A DNA stretch of 64,000 nt from Rhizobium rhododendri (GTDB taxonomy: Bacteria; Pseudomonadota; Alphaproteobacteria; Rhizobiales; Rhizobiaceae). This document shows positions 37,458-46,480 of this stretch, piece after piece. Positions within the stretch are counted from its first letter, which is position 1. Each line of letters begins with the position of its first letter. Below the pieces are notes generated by a model, which saw only the letters and a program-made list of their open reading frames with translations, had not been told where the DNA came from and searched no databases. Where the stretch lies: NCBI RefSeq assembly GCF_007000325.2, contig NZ_CP117268.1, positions 1,178,001 to 1,242,000 of the forward strand, given 5' to 3'. Made by a program: the position numbers and the translations under genes.

Positions 37458-37949
37458 TTTTTTTAAACTCCTCAATGGCTTGTGGGTCCTGCTCATGATG
37501 TTTCGGTCGTGCGGCCAGCTTGCGATAACCAAGGGCACGCACCTCCCGGCTCAGCGTCTGTTGGCTCACCGAGACACGAAAATCTTCCCAGAGCCATTGC
37601 GCCAGATCACACAGTCGCCAGCGCACGACCCCGTCGAGATTGGGCGTCGGACCCGCTCAATGGCCTTTGCCAGCGCGGCCCGCTGAACATCGTTCAACCG
37701 TGACCGGGGTCCTGGAGCCTTGCCATCGATCAGCCCCTCGGGGCCATTGGCATTGAACCGCAAGACCCAGTCGCGCACGATCTGCAGCGTCACATTGCCC
37801 AGCCGCGCCGCATCCGAGCGTGAGCCTCCCTCATAGATCGCGGCAAGTGCCAAAAGACGACGCGCTTGACCCGCATGCTTGCTTTGGCGGGCCAGACGCC
37901 GAAGACTTTGAGCGTCAAAATCTGCACGTAATGAAATCCCCACTCCCAT
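37458..37949 (-). pseudogene. IS630-type transposase, 5' half, frameshifted
   Basis: The start at 37949 reads the usual HTH region (SLRRLARQSKHAGQARRLLA, VTLQIVRDWVLRFNANGPEG). A single-base deletion near 37650 breaks the frame. The next frame continues DGVVRWRLCDLAQWLWEDFR and ends ARPKHHEQDPQAIEEFKK at the IS110 border. The rest of the gene is at 35527-36095. The gene was therefore damaged by both the frameshift and the IS110 insertion. Confidence 0.85.
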
Positions 37950-38068
37950 CGCAAACCTCCAGTTTGTGCCAGAGATTCAGATGGGGTGGTTGCCGCCCTC
38001 CCGAGACGGCATCGGAATGTGCCAAGATGTGGTGTTGTGACCACTTAGCGGAAAGGACGGCAACCGTT

Positions 38069-39097
38069 ATGAACGATACGATGATTGGCGTGGATTTGGC
38101 AAAGAATGTCTTTCAACTGCACGGTGCTTCGATGAGCGGGCAAGTCAGGTTTCGAAAGAAGCTGTCACGGCAGAACTTTTCCAAGTTCATGGCGGAACAC
38201 CCACCGGCGTTGGTGGTGATGGAGGCCTGCGGCAGCGCGCATTACTGGGCACGTGAGATGGTTAGGCTTGGCCACGAAGTGAAACTGATCGCGGCGCAAT
38301 ATGTACGGCCGTTCGTCAAGCGGCAGAAAAACGATGCGACGGACGCGGAGGCTATCGTAATTGCGGCCCAGCGACCGGAAATGCGCTTCGTGGAGCCAAA
38401 ATCCGCGGATCAGCAGAGCCGAGCGATTCTGTTTCGGGCTCGAGAACGACTCGTCCATCAGCGCACAGAATTGATCAACGCGCTGAGAGCATGCCTTTAT
38501 GAATATGGCCATGTTGTTCCTCAAGGTCGTAACCACTTCAAGCGTATTGAAGAGATTTTGGACGGGCTAAACAGCGACTTGCCTGTGTTGATGCTTGAAG
38601 AATGCCGCGACTTGTTGAAACAGATCGCTGAGAAGACGGCTCGCATCGATGAACGGACCGCAAAGATCAAGGCATTGTCGGCTGAAGCTGACACGGCGCG
38701 GCGCTTGCAGACCATTCCTGGCGTTGGCCCTTTGACAGCCTTGGCGATCGAAGCCTTTGCCCCGCAAATGGAGAACTTCCGGCGTGGCCGTGACTTCGCC
38801 GCATGGCTCGGCCTTGTGCCACGTCAGTTCTCGTCGGGCGGCAAACAACGACTGGGACGCATTTCCAAGTCTGGGCAGTCTGATATCCGCAGGCTGCTAA
38901 TTATTGGGGCAATGACACGCCTGAACTGGCTGGGCCGGAAATCCATACCGGAAGGATCGTGGTTGGCGCGCATGCTCGCGCGAAAGCCCCGAATGTTGGT
39001 CGCGATCGCACTGGCCAACAAGATGGCGCGCACGGTCTGGGCATTGCTGACAAAACATGAGGATTATCGAGTTCCGGCACAGGCGCCAGCAACATGA
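38069..39097 (+). CDS. Second IS110 family transposase, intact
   Basis: From the ATG at 38069 (AAAGGA upstream) the protein has 342 residues. It has the DEDD start IGVDLAKNVFQLHGASMSGQ, ACGSAHYWAREM, YVRPFVKRQKNDATDAEAIV and the C-terminal LQTIPGVGPLTALAIEAF and RDFAAWLGLVPRQFSSGGKQ. It is only a distant relative of the transposase at 36166. Its left end appears to start near 37982, just where the inverted end of the frameshifted IS630 copy breaks off, so it also inserted into that IS630 element. The right end was not located. Confidence 0.9.
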   Translation: MNDTMIGVDLAKNVFQLHGASMSGQVRFRKKLSRQNFSKFMAEHPPALVVMEACGSAHYWAREMVRLGHEVKLIAAQYVRPFVKRQKNDATDAEAIVIAAQRPEMRFVEPKSADQQSRAILFRARERLVHQRTELINALRACLYEYGHVVPQGRNHFKRIEEILDGLNSDLPVLMLEECRDLLKQIAEKTARIDERTAKIKALSAEADTARRLQTIPGVGPLTALAIEAFAPQMENFRRGRDFAAWLGLVPRQFSSGGKQRLGRISKSGQSDIRRLLIIGAMTRLNWLGRKSIPEGSWLARMLARKPRMLVAIALANKMARTVWALLTKHEDYRVPAQAPAT

Positions 39098-39567
39098 TGA
39101 AGGTGTTGCAGGTAACCTAATGTCGGAAAAAGGGGTGTGAGAAGGCGACGACCCGAATGGGCAAATGATCGAAAAGATCTGGATCGGGAAAACCAGCCTT
39201 GAATCATGAGCAGAAGAGCTCGGGATTCTGGAGGGTTATTTGAGGTCGCATGGGACGGTGCGGCGGGTTCGGGCGACCTCATGTAAGCCGGATTGAACTA
39301 AGACGCGGGTTGTTTGACGCTGCTATGGGGAATTGAGAAGTGGCCCTATGTCGGCAGAGCCGGAACCATGCCGTCCCGATTGCTCCGAGGGTGTCGCTGA
39401 TCCTGAGAATCGACATTCCTGAGCGTTTTGCCGGAGACCTTGCAGACCTGTGGGCCAAATGTACCGGGATCTGACGCGGTTCGGTCTTGCTGGGGTCGAG
39501 CGATATCGATCGCCGGCACAGCGGCGAGCGAGTGGGAATATGCTGTAATGTTTGCGGTTGTCTGACA
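39098..39567. other. Between IS110 and IS91 genes, no gene seen
   Basis: This ~470-base stretch must include the right end of the IS110 element and one terminus of the IS91 element. I see no coding region and no repeat that sets the borders. Confidence 0.35.
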
Positions 39568-40755
39568 TCATGAAGTATCGCACCAGAAGGATGATGGCCG
39601 AGGCGGTGAAACAGGCGCGACGGTGACGCCAGTTCGACGCATGGGGTGCTGGCAATCGGGGCATTCGAAGGAATGGGCCTGTTGAGATTTTGTCGAATGG
39701 GATCGCTCGCCTATCGGTGATAGTTGGCCGAGGAGGCTTCTGCAGAGAGCGATACGATCGCGCCGGTGACAATTGGCGAGAAAGCCAAAGTGGCGCATGC
39801 GGTGGAAGCCATCCGGAAGCACATGAAGGAGAAAGCGCCGGATGAACTCGTGGGGATGAAGACGCATGATCTTCTCACGGTCGCGACCGTTTCCACGATA
39901 ATCCTTCCATCGGAAGGCGACATGGTCGTCATCGACATGGACGATGCGGCTGTTTGCGATGGCAACACGATGGGTGTAGCGGCCAAGATAGGCGAGCACT
40001 TGATCCGGACCACCGAATGGCGGCTTCGAATAGACCACCCATTCGATGCTGCGAGCGCGGGCAAGATGGCGGGCGAATGTCTTGTTATCGTTGAGATGAG
40101 CGAGTTCGTTGAAGAATTGCAGCTCGTCTTTGGCAAAGGCATCAGCGAGAGCTGTCAGGAAAAGCCGGCGAAACAGACGTGACAGCACGCGAACGGGCAG
40201 AAAGAAGCCCGATCGGCAATTGATCCACCTTGTTCGATCGGGTGAGAGGCCTCCACCCGGTACGACACAATGGACATGGGGATGGTGGGTCATGGCCTGG
40301 CCCCAGGTGTGGAGCACAGCGGTTACACCGATCTCTGCGCCCAGCCACTTGGGGTTAGCTGCGATGGTCTGCAGGGTCTCGGCCGAGATCCGCATCAATA
40401 ATGCATAGACGACCGCCTTGTTCTGGAAGGCGATCTCAGCGACACCACGTGGCATCGTAAAGACGACATGGAAATAGGGGACCGGCAAGAGATCGGCGAT
40501 GCGAGCATCGACCCATTCCTTGCGAGCAGCTCCCTGACACTTTGGGCAATGACGATTGCGGCAGGAGTTATAGGAGATGCGGGTTTTGCCGCACTTATCG
40601 CAGGCATTGACGTGACCGCCAAGCCTGGGTGTCCGGCAGGCTTCTATCGCTCCCATGACACGTCGTTCGCCGCGGCCAAGATGACCGGCGTTCTCGCGTC
40701 TGTAAGGGCCACCATGCCACCGAAAGATGTCGGCGACTTCGAAGGCGGGACGCAA
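39568..40755 (-). CDS. IS91 family transposase (HUH type), intact
   Basis: This 395-residue rolling-circle transposase has the N-terminal zinc-binding region CDKCGKTRISYNSCRNRHCP. The HUH pair is in TWGQAMTHHPHVHCVVPGGG, and the nucleophile Tyr region is VLAYLGRYTHRVAIANSRI. A C-terminal zinc-like motif (FECPDCQHPMRR) ends the protein. It lies 4 bases after the tyrosine recombinase gene, the usual two-gene arrangement of this IS91 branch. No frameshift is seen. A diverged fragment of the same gene occurs at 57531-57838. Confidence 0.93.
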   Translation of the reverse strand: MRPAFEVADIFRWHGGPYRRENAGHLGRGERRVMGAIEACRTPRLGGHVNACDKCGKTRISYNSCRNRHCPKCQGAARKEWVDARIADLLPVPYFHVVFTMPRGVAEIAFQNKAVVYALLMRISAETLQTIAANPKWLGAEIGVTAVLHTWGQAMTHHPHVHCVVPGGGLSPDRTRWINCRSGFFLPVRVLSRLFRRLFLTALADAFAKDELQFFNELAHLNDNKTFARHLARARSIEWVVYSKPPFGGPDQVLAYLGRYTHRVAIANSRIVHVDDDHVAFRWKDYRGNGRDREKIMRLHPHEFIRRFLLHVLPDGFHRMRHFGFLANCHRRDRIALCRSLLGQLSPIGERSHSTKSQQAHSFECPDCQHPMRRTGVTVAPVSPPRPSSFWCDTS

Positions 40756-40759
40756 CCTG

Positions 40760-41623
40760 CTACGCTTCCGGCGGGGTCACCTCCAATCGCAAACGGTCAA
40801 GGGGACTGGCGGTCGACCTGATGGTGTCGGTGGACACCTGTGCATAATGCGCAGTGCTGGATAGATAGGCATGGCCAAGCAAGACCTGGATGATCCGGAT
40901 ATCGGTGCCATTCTCCAGAAGGTGCGTTGCAAAGGAATGCCGCAACGTATGGACGGTGACCCGCTTTGAAAGGCCAGTAGCGGCAACCGCTGAACGACAG
41001 GCGGCGTTCAAAACGGTCGGTTCGATCGGCCTGTCGGCATCGCGCCCTGGAAAAAGGAACCCGGTGGGTCGCGATAGACGCCAATAACTGCGTAAAATGC
41101 CCAGCAGCTCGTTTGACAGCATGACGTATCGGGCTTTGGCGCCTTTGCCATGACGAACATGGATCACCATCCGGGAACTGTCGATATCCTCGATCTTCAG
41201 ACCACAGACCTCGCCGACCCTGAGGCCAGCGGCATAAGCTGTGGTCAGCGCTACACGCGCCTTGAGACTGGAGACGGCCTCAAGAAATTGGGCCACCTCG
41301 TCCGCCGACAGAACAACGGGGATCTTGCGGGGTTTGCGCGCGTATGGAATCCGCTCAGGGACATCGTCTTGGGCCAAGGTAATGCCATAGAAAAATCGGA
41401 GAGCACACACGATCTGATTTAACGATGCCCACGATATCCCCGTCGAGACAAGGTGAACCTGGAACGTGCGAATGTCGTCGAGATTAAGCCGATCAGGTGA
41501 TCGGGAGAAATAGCGGCTGAACTTCCGGACTGCACTGATGTAGGATCTTTGGGTCGCCGGGGACAAATTGCGGATCGTCATGTCCTCAATCATCCGGCGG
41601 CGAAGAGGGCTTATCTCAGCCAT
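40760..41623 (-). CDS. Tyrosine recombinase associated with the IS91 element
   Basis: From the ATG at 41621-41623 the protein has 287 residues; an in-frame ATG lies 36 bases upstream. The N-terminal SAM-like DNA-binding domain has MIEDMTIRNLSPATQRSYIS. The catalytic domain has the R-K-HxxR-H-Y set: Arg in AAGLRVGEVCGL, Lys in HGKGAKARY, HTLRHSFATHLL, LLGHAYLSSTAHY with the final Tyr. Such integrases accompany IS91-like transposases in proteobacteria; their role in movement is not well known. Confidence 0.93.
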   Translation of the reverse strand: MAEISPLRRRMIEDMTIRNLSPATQRSYISAVRKFSRYFSRSPDRLNLDDIRTFQVHLVSTGISWASLNQIVCALRFFYGITLAQDDVPERIPYARKPRKIPVVLSADEVAQFLEAVSSLKARVALTTAYAAGLRVGEVCGLKIEDIDSSRMVIHVRHGKGAKARYVMLSNELLGILRSYWRLSRPTGFLFPGRDADRPIEPTVLNAACRSAVAATGLSKRVTVHTLRHSFATHLLENGTDIRIIQVLLGHAYLSSTAHYAQVSTDTIRSTASPLDRLRLEVTPPEA

Positions 41624-41659
41624 CGGGGCCTCCTGTCTGAAGGGTGGGTTGCAACACAA

Positions 41660-42114
41660 CCATCCTCTCAGTCAGGGCGCTCTCGTAAAAGCCCGCCGCA
41701 AATCGCCGCGATCAGCGGCTTAGTTCAATCAGATTTGGACCCGACCCGCAGATCACCATACCGGCCAGCGGCTTCTGTAAACGCCGTATCTACAGGCCTC
41801 ACAGAAGACCGCACTCGATCACATGACCTTCGGTTCAAAGACTTCTTGCATCACGGGCGGCAACCACAGAAGATTCATCGCCTTTTGGTAAGCCCAAGAG
41901 TCGAACTCAGCGAGGGCCCGTAAAACCGGCAAGCTTCGAACCGCAGCAACGTCCTTTGGAACGAGTTTGTCGACCCGAGAATGTCAGCTCTTTCGGTCGC
42001 TAAATGGGAGTGACGACGAAAATAGTCGGGAAAGACCCGATCCCTTGCTAACGACGCCCAATCGCCTCTCTTTCGACTTATCGACGGGTTAACCAGTTCG
42101 GAAGAGCGATGGCC
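41660..42114. other. Short stretch without a recognisable gene
   Basis: About 450 bases separate the recombinase gene from the IS630 relic. I recognise no domain. It probably contains one IS91 terminus and old IS630 debris. Confidence 0.35.
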
Positions 42115-42444
42115 AGCGCACGACGCGATCGAGATAGGGAGTTGGGCCCTTTCCATGGTCTTTGCCAGCGCCGCCCCCTGAGCATCGTTCAACCGCGATT
42201 TGGGCCCGGGAGCCTTGCCATCGATCAGCCCCTCTGGGCCATTCGCATTGAACCGCAAGACTCAGTGCCGCACGATCCGAACGGTGACATTGCCAAGCCC
42301 CGCAGCGTCCGTACGCGAGCCTCCGTCAAAGATCAAGGCAAGCGCCAAAAGACGACGCGCTTGCGCTGCATGCCTGCACTGGCGGGCCAGACGACGAAGA
42401 CGTTGCGAATCAAAATCCGACCGCAATGAAATCTCTGCCGCCAT
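42115..42444 (-). pseudogene. IS630-type transposase, N-terminal relic with internal stop
   Basis: The start at 42444 reads SLRSDFDSQRLRRLARQCRH then VTVRIVRH and a TGA where the sister copy at 37566-37949 has Trp. Beyond the stop the frame continues VLRFNANGPEGLIDGKAPGP and leaves the family near 42120. It is a second, more decayed copy of the same IS630 type. Confidence 0.8.
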
Positions 42445-42607
42445 GACAACCTCTCGTTTGCAACAGAGATTCTGATTAATCGCGTTTCAGGAAGCCCATG
42501 AGTCAAATTCATCGGGGAGGCGTATTACAGAACTATTCGAACACTCGTCTCAGGGTAGGACAAATGTAGCCCGGCTGGGCCACGCTCTTATATTGATGCT
42601 AATCGGT

Positions 42608-42814
42608 TCACAAGTCCGCGCGTTGGTACTGCCTTTTAATCAGCTTTACATAATAGGAGCCCGGAGACACCGTTGCCTGGAGGTCATCTACAACATATTC
42701 CGGAACATCGACAAACTCGCCGCGGCGACCGTTGTTAAGAAACACAGTCAACTGTTTCGATTTCGGGTCATAGTTTACAGAATGAAGCAGCTTCGAGTTC
42801 AGACGGACTTCCAT
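42608..42814 (-). CDS. KTSC domain protein
   Basis: The ATG at 42812-42814 lies 6 bases after TAGGAGAA, giving 68 residues. The whole protein is one KTSC-type beta-rich domain: LNSKLLHSVNYDPKSKQLTV, then EYVVDDLQA and SYYVKLIKRQY at the end. The canonical lysine-containing strand is present, though the cysteine of the name is not seen. The domain occurs alone or fused to other modules, and its function is not established. The frame is open upstream, but that part overlaps no conserved sequence. Confidence 0.75.
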   Translation of the reverse strand: MEVRLNSKLLHSVNYDPKSKQLTVFLNNGRRGEFVDVPEYVVDDLQATVSPGSYYVKLIKRQYQRADL

Positions 42815-43261
42815 TGCAGTTCTCCTAGAATCATCAAGATAGGTTATGCTGCAGTGCAAAAAAGTCAACGGTGTCATCGCCCAGCCGTTCTCCCGCGTCC
42901 CTTAAATGGCCATCAAATTTTACACCTGCTTTGTTGTCACTGCTCTCCCGAGAGTTGATACGCCTTCATATCCGCTCGTTCACAGTATCCTTACGCGGAA
43001 GGCCGCGGAATTAGCTCGCGCGCGGGTGCACGGGCTGATGTATGGTAGGGCTGGCCGAGGTCTACCTGCGCGCGGATCCGACGGAAAAGCTCGAAGCCCT
43101 AATAGCAGGATAACAGCGGCAGCCCCACCGACCCTACAACCAGGTAAGTTCAGGCCGCCAGACAAGCTCATTGCTATGCTACTGGAGCAGCGCCGCCGGT
43201 AGAATTATGCTGAGTAAAAAGATGCCGGATCCTGGGCTAACCCTTGCCTTGCTGCTCAGGA
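42815..43261. other. Intergenic stretch with short debris
   Basis: On the plus strand near 43045-43105 a short run reads LAEVYLRADPTEKLEALIAG, which looks coding but ends at a stop and cannot be placed in a family. Otherwise nothing is seen. Confidence 0.3.
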
Positions 43262-43520
43262 CTCCGCATAATTTTATGCACCGCATAACAGCGCATTGCG
43301 TATATCCCTCGAAAGCCAGACCTTGACCGTAGTCCCCATCGGAAACGGGTTCACCGTAAGGTCTCCAGTCCTCACATGATCTGGATCAGAGCCTCCACGT
43401 CGACATCGCGGTCCACGATAACACGGTGGCCGTTTGCGCTGACAACCTCAATCCGCCTTGTTTGCGGCAACGATCCTGCTGCAGGCCCTATCTGTGGAAC
43501 AAGCAGCCCCCGATAAAGCC
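43262..43520 (-). pseudogene. IS66 element relic (end of TnpA-like and start of TnpB-like genes)
   Basis: On the minus strand, VPQIGPAAGSLPQTRRIEVV then SANGHRVIVDRDVDVEALIQ is the C terminus of an IS66 TnpA-like protein. A few bases on, VNPFPMGTTVKVWLSRDI matches the start of an IS66 TnpB-like protein, which breaks off near 43262. The gene order is that of IS66 elements. Nothing is complete. Confidence 0.6.
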
Positions 43521-43688
43521 CACGTCAGCCGAAGTTTCCAACTGCCACGCTCGTGCCAGCCGTCGCCATTCATGTAATTGCGAACGAGAAATTCCATGTC
43601 GCCGCGCCGTTGTCGCACACAAGCCAGGTTCCAGATAGCTCTCGGCGTATAGCCCCAAATCAAAACACGGATACGGTGAGGTGTGTTG

Positions 43689-45191
43689 TCATATCGCGTC
43701 CCTCATCTTCGAGCCGAGTCCCACGCCAACGAGCAGCATGCAACTACCTAGGGCCAGAGGAGCGAAATAAGCTTCTTCCTGAAAAGCCGCATTGGCAGTA
43801 ATCACCCAAAGGGCGACGAAGCCAAACAAGTAAATCTCCAGACGAGTCTCCAGATACGTTCTCCAGCACCAAAGCCCAAGCGCAAGCACGGCGCCAATCA
43901 CGAAAAAAGCACCAACGCCTACCTGGTATAACATAACTCCGATCGTGCTCTCGACCGGAACGCTTGTGGCTCCGGTTGCCTGCGCCAGCTGCCAATCTAC
44001 CGCTGAGCCCTGAACTGAGACCACACCACCGCTCCCAAGACCATGCCCAATCGGATTTGCGACAAACTCACGAAGTCCAGACATAAGGCCCAAAACATGA
44101 TAGTCTTGCGACCTGATACCAAGTACTGTTGTAAGAGCGACATAAATTACGAGCAGGCCTGCGAATGGTATCAGCAAGGACTTCGGTCGAATAATTCGAA
44201 CGACCAGTTGCGCCACAACGAACAGAGCAAAGAGCACCAGAGCTCCTTTTGATCCAGCAAACAACATAACTGGGACTGCGAACACAGGGACCCAACGGAT
44301 GCGATTGGCGAGCAACCAAGCATTTAGAATCGACAGCGCATATCCGAAACTGATCGGATGAAAATTGGGACCACTGAGACGGAATACTCTGATCGCGTCT
44401 TCCCCTGCACCAGTGATATTAAATAAGGGCACAGTCATAAAGTCTTCAATTCCACGCAAGACATAGCCCGTCTCGTCGAGCTGCTTGGCGTAAAGGCCGC
44501 TCATGATGTCGTCCTGCATTCTCAGTGAGATGTAGGTGTCGCCGTTGAACAGTGAAAGAAATTTAAGCTGAAATATCAGTTCACAGTATCCGTATATGAC
44601 AATGAGAAAAGTGCAGACGACTACCGTTGGCAAAAGCGCGAGCCTGAAGCGGAAGCTGCAAACGACAGCAACATAGAGACATGCGATCGGCGTTATAAAG
44701 TTGCGCAGATAGATGACTGCATCCTTCCCATTGCCGACGGCTAGTCCGACCACGAAATACGCGACGATGACGGCAACTACCAACCATGTTGCGTTCAGAA
44801 TGCGATGAACTTCCGTCGTATAGTCGCGTGGCTGCGCCAAGACGGATATGACGCAGTAGCCAAAGGCCGTCATGATGATGATGAAGTTCAGAGCTCGCAT
44901 CATGTCGAACTGTGCGGTATCTTCGATGTAACCTGCGGTGAACGCAACAAACGTATTCTGAAATAGGAGCGAAAATATAATGATGGCGGGTAGAGAACGG
45001 GGCGTGAAATAAGCAGCAAGCAGTGTGGCGCACATGGACACGGAAAATGCCAAGATAATGTTGACCATCATCATCATGACGCCCAGTGCCACGATTGAGG
45101 CGGCAACCACGAGATCCACCAGCACGCGCTGTGTGCTTGCACGCAGATCAAGCGACGAAGCAGACCGCGAATCCGAACATGAAGTACTCAC
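43689..45191 (-). CDS. Wzy-like polysaccharide polymerase, membrane protein
   Basis: The last gene of a four-gene operon. Its GTG at 45189-45191 overlaps the stop of the flippase gene (GTGA); a start at 45209 would lengthen it by six codons. The 500-residue protein has about 10-12 membrane helices and a large loop at about 225-275 (YISLRMQDDIMSGLYAKQ, FRLSGPNFHPISFGYA). A later loop carries NPIGHGLGSGGVVSVQG, like the HGxG/GxGxG loops of O-antigen polymerases. It would join lipid-linked repeat units on the periplasmic side. The family is inferred from topology and context rather than a clear signature. Confidence 0.8.
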   Translation of the reverse strand: MSTSCSDSRSASSLDLRASTQRVLVDLVVAASIVALGVMMMMVNIILAFSVSMCATLLAAYFTPRSLPAIIIFSLLFQNTFVAFTAGYIEDTAQFDMMRALNFIIIMTAFGYCVISVLAQPRDYTTEVHRILNATWLVVAVIVAYFVVGLAVGNGKDAVIYLRNFITPIACLYVAVVCSFRFRLALLPTVVVCTFLIVIYGYCELIFQLKFLSLFNGDTYISLRMQDDIMSGLYAKQLDETGYVLRGIEDFMTVPLFNITGAGEDAIRVFRLSGPNFHPISFGYALSILNAWLLANRIRWVPVFAVPVMLFAGSKGALVLFALFVVAQLVVRIIRPKSLLIPFAGLLVIYVALTTVLGIRSQDYHVLGLMSGLREFVANPIGHGLGSGGVVSVQGSAVDWQLAQATGATSVPVESTIGVMLYQVGVGAFFVIGAVLALGLWCWRTYLETRLEIYLFGFVALWVITANAAFQEEAYFAPLALGSCMLLVGVGLGSKMRDAI

Positions 45192-46480
45192 AGGGCTGCC
45201 TTTTTCCAAGACGGCGCGGTCATCTTTGTGCCGTAGCTGTGATAAAGACTGGCAAGCGCGGCAGCGTAGGCTAGTCCAACGGAGATAACTGCAGCATCAG
45301 CGGTAAATCTGCCAAAAGCCAACGCGATCGCGACTGCAAATATCATAACGAACATAGCCAGAAGATTGGCTCTCGCGACAGCACGACTGTCTCTTGCAAT
45401 GGACAACGCAGCTTCCAGAGGCGATGCGACTATCATTGGAATGGCGGCCAACGCCCAAAGCCTTGCGGCAGATGCTGCAGCCGTGCCGTTGTCACCGTAA
45501 AAGATCTTCAGAAAGACTGCAGGCCATAGCAAAATAGCAAGGGTCGGAACGATACATAGCAACAGCAAAGTCAGTTGCATGATCTTGACGTGATGAGGCA
45601 AGACGCCCGTGCCGTGCTCGTCGCATTGCCTTGCCATACGCGAGCGTTCCGTATCAACGACCGCATGCAATATTAGGGTGATTGGACGAACAAGCGTCCG
45701 CGCGAATGAGAATATCGCAACCGATGAAGGCCCTGATACTACACCTAGGAGTAATTGAGCACCGCTGGTCGCAACCAGCAGCGCAAGACTTGCTGTCATG
45801 TACTCCAGCATAGATCTCCTATGCCGCGTAAGAGATGCAAAATTTTCCCACGAAAAGTTAGCCCGGGTGAGGAGCCATATTGTCAGCACGACGGATGAGA
45901 TACCATATCCCGTGCTAATCACAATTGCCCCGGCGGTTGCATTCAGAGCCCAAACAAAATGGATAAGCAACAGTCCCGAAAGCGTCACGGTCGCGACGCT
46001 CGCCGCATTGACAAGAGCTAATCCGGGGCGGCCCATCAGGTAAAGTGCTTGACGCAGGAAGAGGAAAAGAGAGCCGCAAAAAGCCATTGGCGCAGCCAAA
46101 GTCGTAGCGAAGCCTAAGTCTTTGCTAAACGGCAAGATGCCAAAGCCTAAAACAAAAAGAAAGATTGAACAAAGCCCAGTAAAGCTCACGTTAAGCACTA
46201 TGAAGCTTCCGAACGTTTGACGATCGAGTTCAGGGCGCGGGCAACCAGCGGTCAGAGGCAGAATAACAACTGCCCGCTGCAGGGCTTCAATGAGCATCCA
46301 TAAGACGAGACCGATGGCGACAATACCCGTCTCGTGAATTCCGATCTCCCGTGACATAATGGCCATAGATGCCAAGCTGGTCGCAGCGACGATACTTTGC
46401 TCTAAAACGCCCACCAGCCAGTGCCGGTTCGCATTGAACTTCTGGAAAACGTATTCTTGTAGCGCCCATTGCTTGGTCAT
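45188..46480 (-). CDS. Wzx-type lipid-linked repeat-unit flippase (MOP superfamily)
   Basis: The protein has 430 residues with 12-14 predicted membrane helices, the normal size of Wzx/ExoT proteins. Features include SIVAATSLASMAIMSREIG, FLRQALYLMGRPGLALVNAA and the cytoplasmic basic RSRMARQCDEHGTG loop. It should turn undecaprenyl-PP-linked sugar units from the cytoplasm to the periplasm. Its ATG overlaps the stop of the upstream glycosidase gene by 4 bases (ATGA), so the genes are translated together. Confidence 0.85.
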   Translation of the reverse strand: MTKQWALQEYVFQKFNANRHWLVGVLEQSIVAATSLASMAIMSREIGIHETGIVAIGLVLWMLIEALQRAVVILPLTAGCPRPELDRQTFGSFIVLNVSFTGLCSIFLFVLGFGILPFSKDLGFATTLAAPMAFCGSLFLFLRQALYLMGRPGLALVNAASVATVTLSGLLLIHFVWALNATAGAIVISTGYGISSVVLTIWLLTRANFSWENFASLTRHRRSMLEYMTASLALLVATSGAQLLLGVVSGPSSVAIFSFARTLVRPITLILHAVVDTERSRMARQCDEHGTGVLPHHVKIMQLTLLLLCIVPTLAILLWPAVFLKIFYGDNGTAAASAARLWALAAIPMIVASPLEAALSIARDSRAVARANLLAMFVMIFAVAIALAFGRFTADAAVISVGLAYAAALASLYHSYGTKMTAPSWKKAAL

